Below are positions 6,842-6,890 of a stretch of DNA of 6,890 nt, piece after piece. Made by a program: the position numbers and the translations under genes. The DNA comes from an uncultured Muribaculaceae bacterium (GTDB lineage Bacteria; Bacteroidota; Bacteroidia; Bacteroidales; Muribaculaceae), in contig CAMWUM010000103.1 in assembly GCA_947177435.1 (NCBI GenBank), positions 1 through 6,890 on the forward strand. The letters run 5' to 3'. Below the pieces are notes generated by a model. It ran no database searches and was not told the origin of the DNA. It was given only the letters and a program-made list of their open reading frames with translations. Within the stretch, counting starts at the first letter, position 1; each line of letters opens with the position of its first letter.

Positions 6842-6890
6842 AATAGTTGAGTTTTATTTATTTTTTTATTATTAATTGCTTGTTAAGTGG
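6842..6890 (-). other. A/T-rich 5' leader of dnaK
   Basis: The 49 bases before the dnaK ATG are strongly A/T-rich and, read on the minus strand, carry runs such as AATAATAAAAAAATAAATAAAA. There is no Shine-Dalgarno, consistent with Bacteroidota initiation on unstructured A-rich leaders. I see no complete TAnnTTTG box and no CIRCE inverted repeat in this piece. The promoter and any heat-shock control element probably lie beyond the window edge. Confidence 0.4.

Noticed and set aside
6842..6890. A CIRCE/HrcA operator or heat-shock promoter upstream of dnaK
   Set aside because: No TTAGCACTC-type inverted repeat and no clear promoter box occur in the 49 visible bases. The control region is probably outside the window.

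Overview
The window fits a Bacteroidota (Bacteroidales) chromosome, most likely a gut lineage such as Muribaculaceae; the family-level placement is inference. The evidence is protein sequences of Bacteroidales type (DnaK ending in FEEVK, a GluRS with a characteristic insert after KLSKR, a short MenA-like N-terminus), start codons without Shine-Dalgarno motifs behind A/T-rich leaders, and promoters matching the Bacteroidota consensus TTTG-N19-21-TAnnTTTG. Most of the window is GC-rich core genome. One gene, at 104-778, is clearly more A/T-rich.

Layout from left to right: the first bases of menA (menaquinone synthesis) on the minus strand; a 224-residue stand-alone protein resembling the kinase domain of Bacteroidota 'polyvalent' proteins (minus); a tRNA-Val(GAC) gene with its own promoter and terminator (minus); a plus-strand pair, xth (exonuclease III/AP endonuclease) and ybaK (aminoacyl-tRNA deacylase), separated by 4 bases; a minus-strand pair, gltX (glutamyl-tRNA synthetase) followed by aroC (chorismate synthase), overlapping by 8 bases; and dnaK (Hsp70), complete, on the minus strand. 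ybaK and aroC converge and their coding ends overlap by 52 bases. In the 104-base gap between dnaK and gltX, the dnaK terminator U-tract doubles as the -33 region of the gltX promoter.

The genes are mostly housekeeping: DNA repair, tRNA charging and proofreading, shikimate pathway, protein folding, quinone synthesis. There is no CRISPR array, insertion sequence, integrase or recognisable defence cassette. The one accessory-looking item is the kinase-like gene inserted between tRNA-Val and menA. Its putative active-site residues (K93, D183, N188, D201) fall at the spacing of a protein-kinase catalytic core. It is the best candidate here for something undescribed, but nothing visible shows what it acts on.
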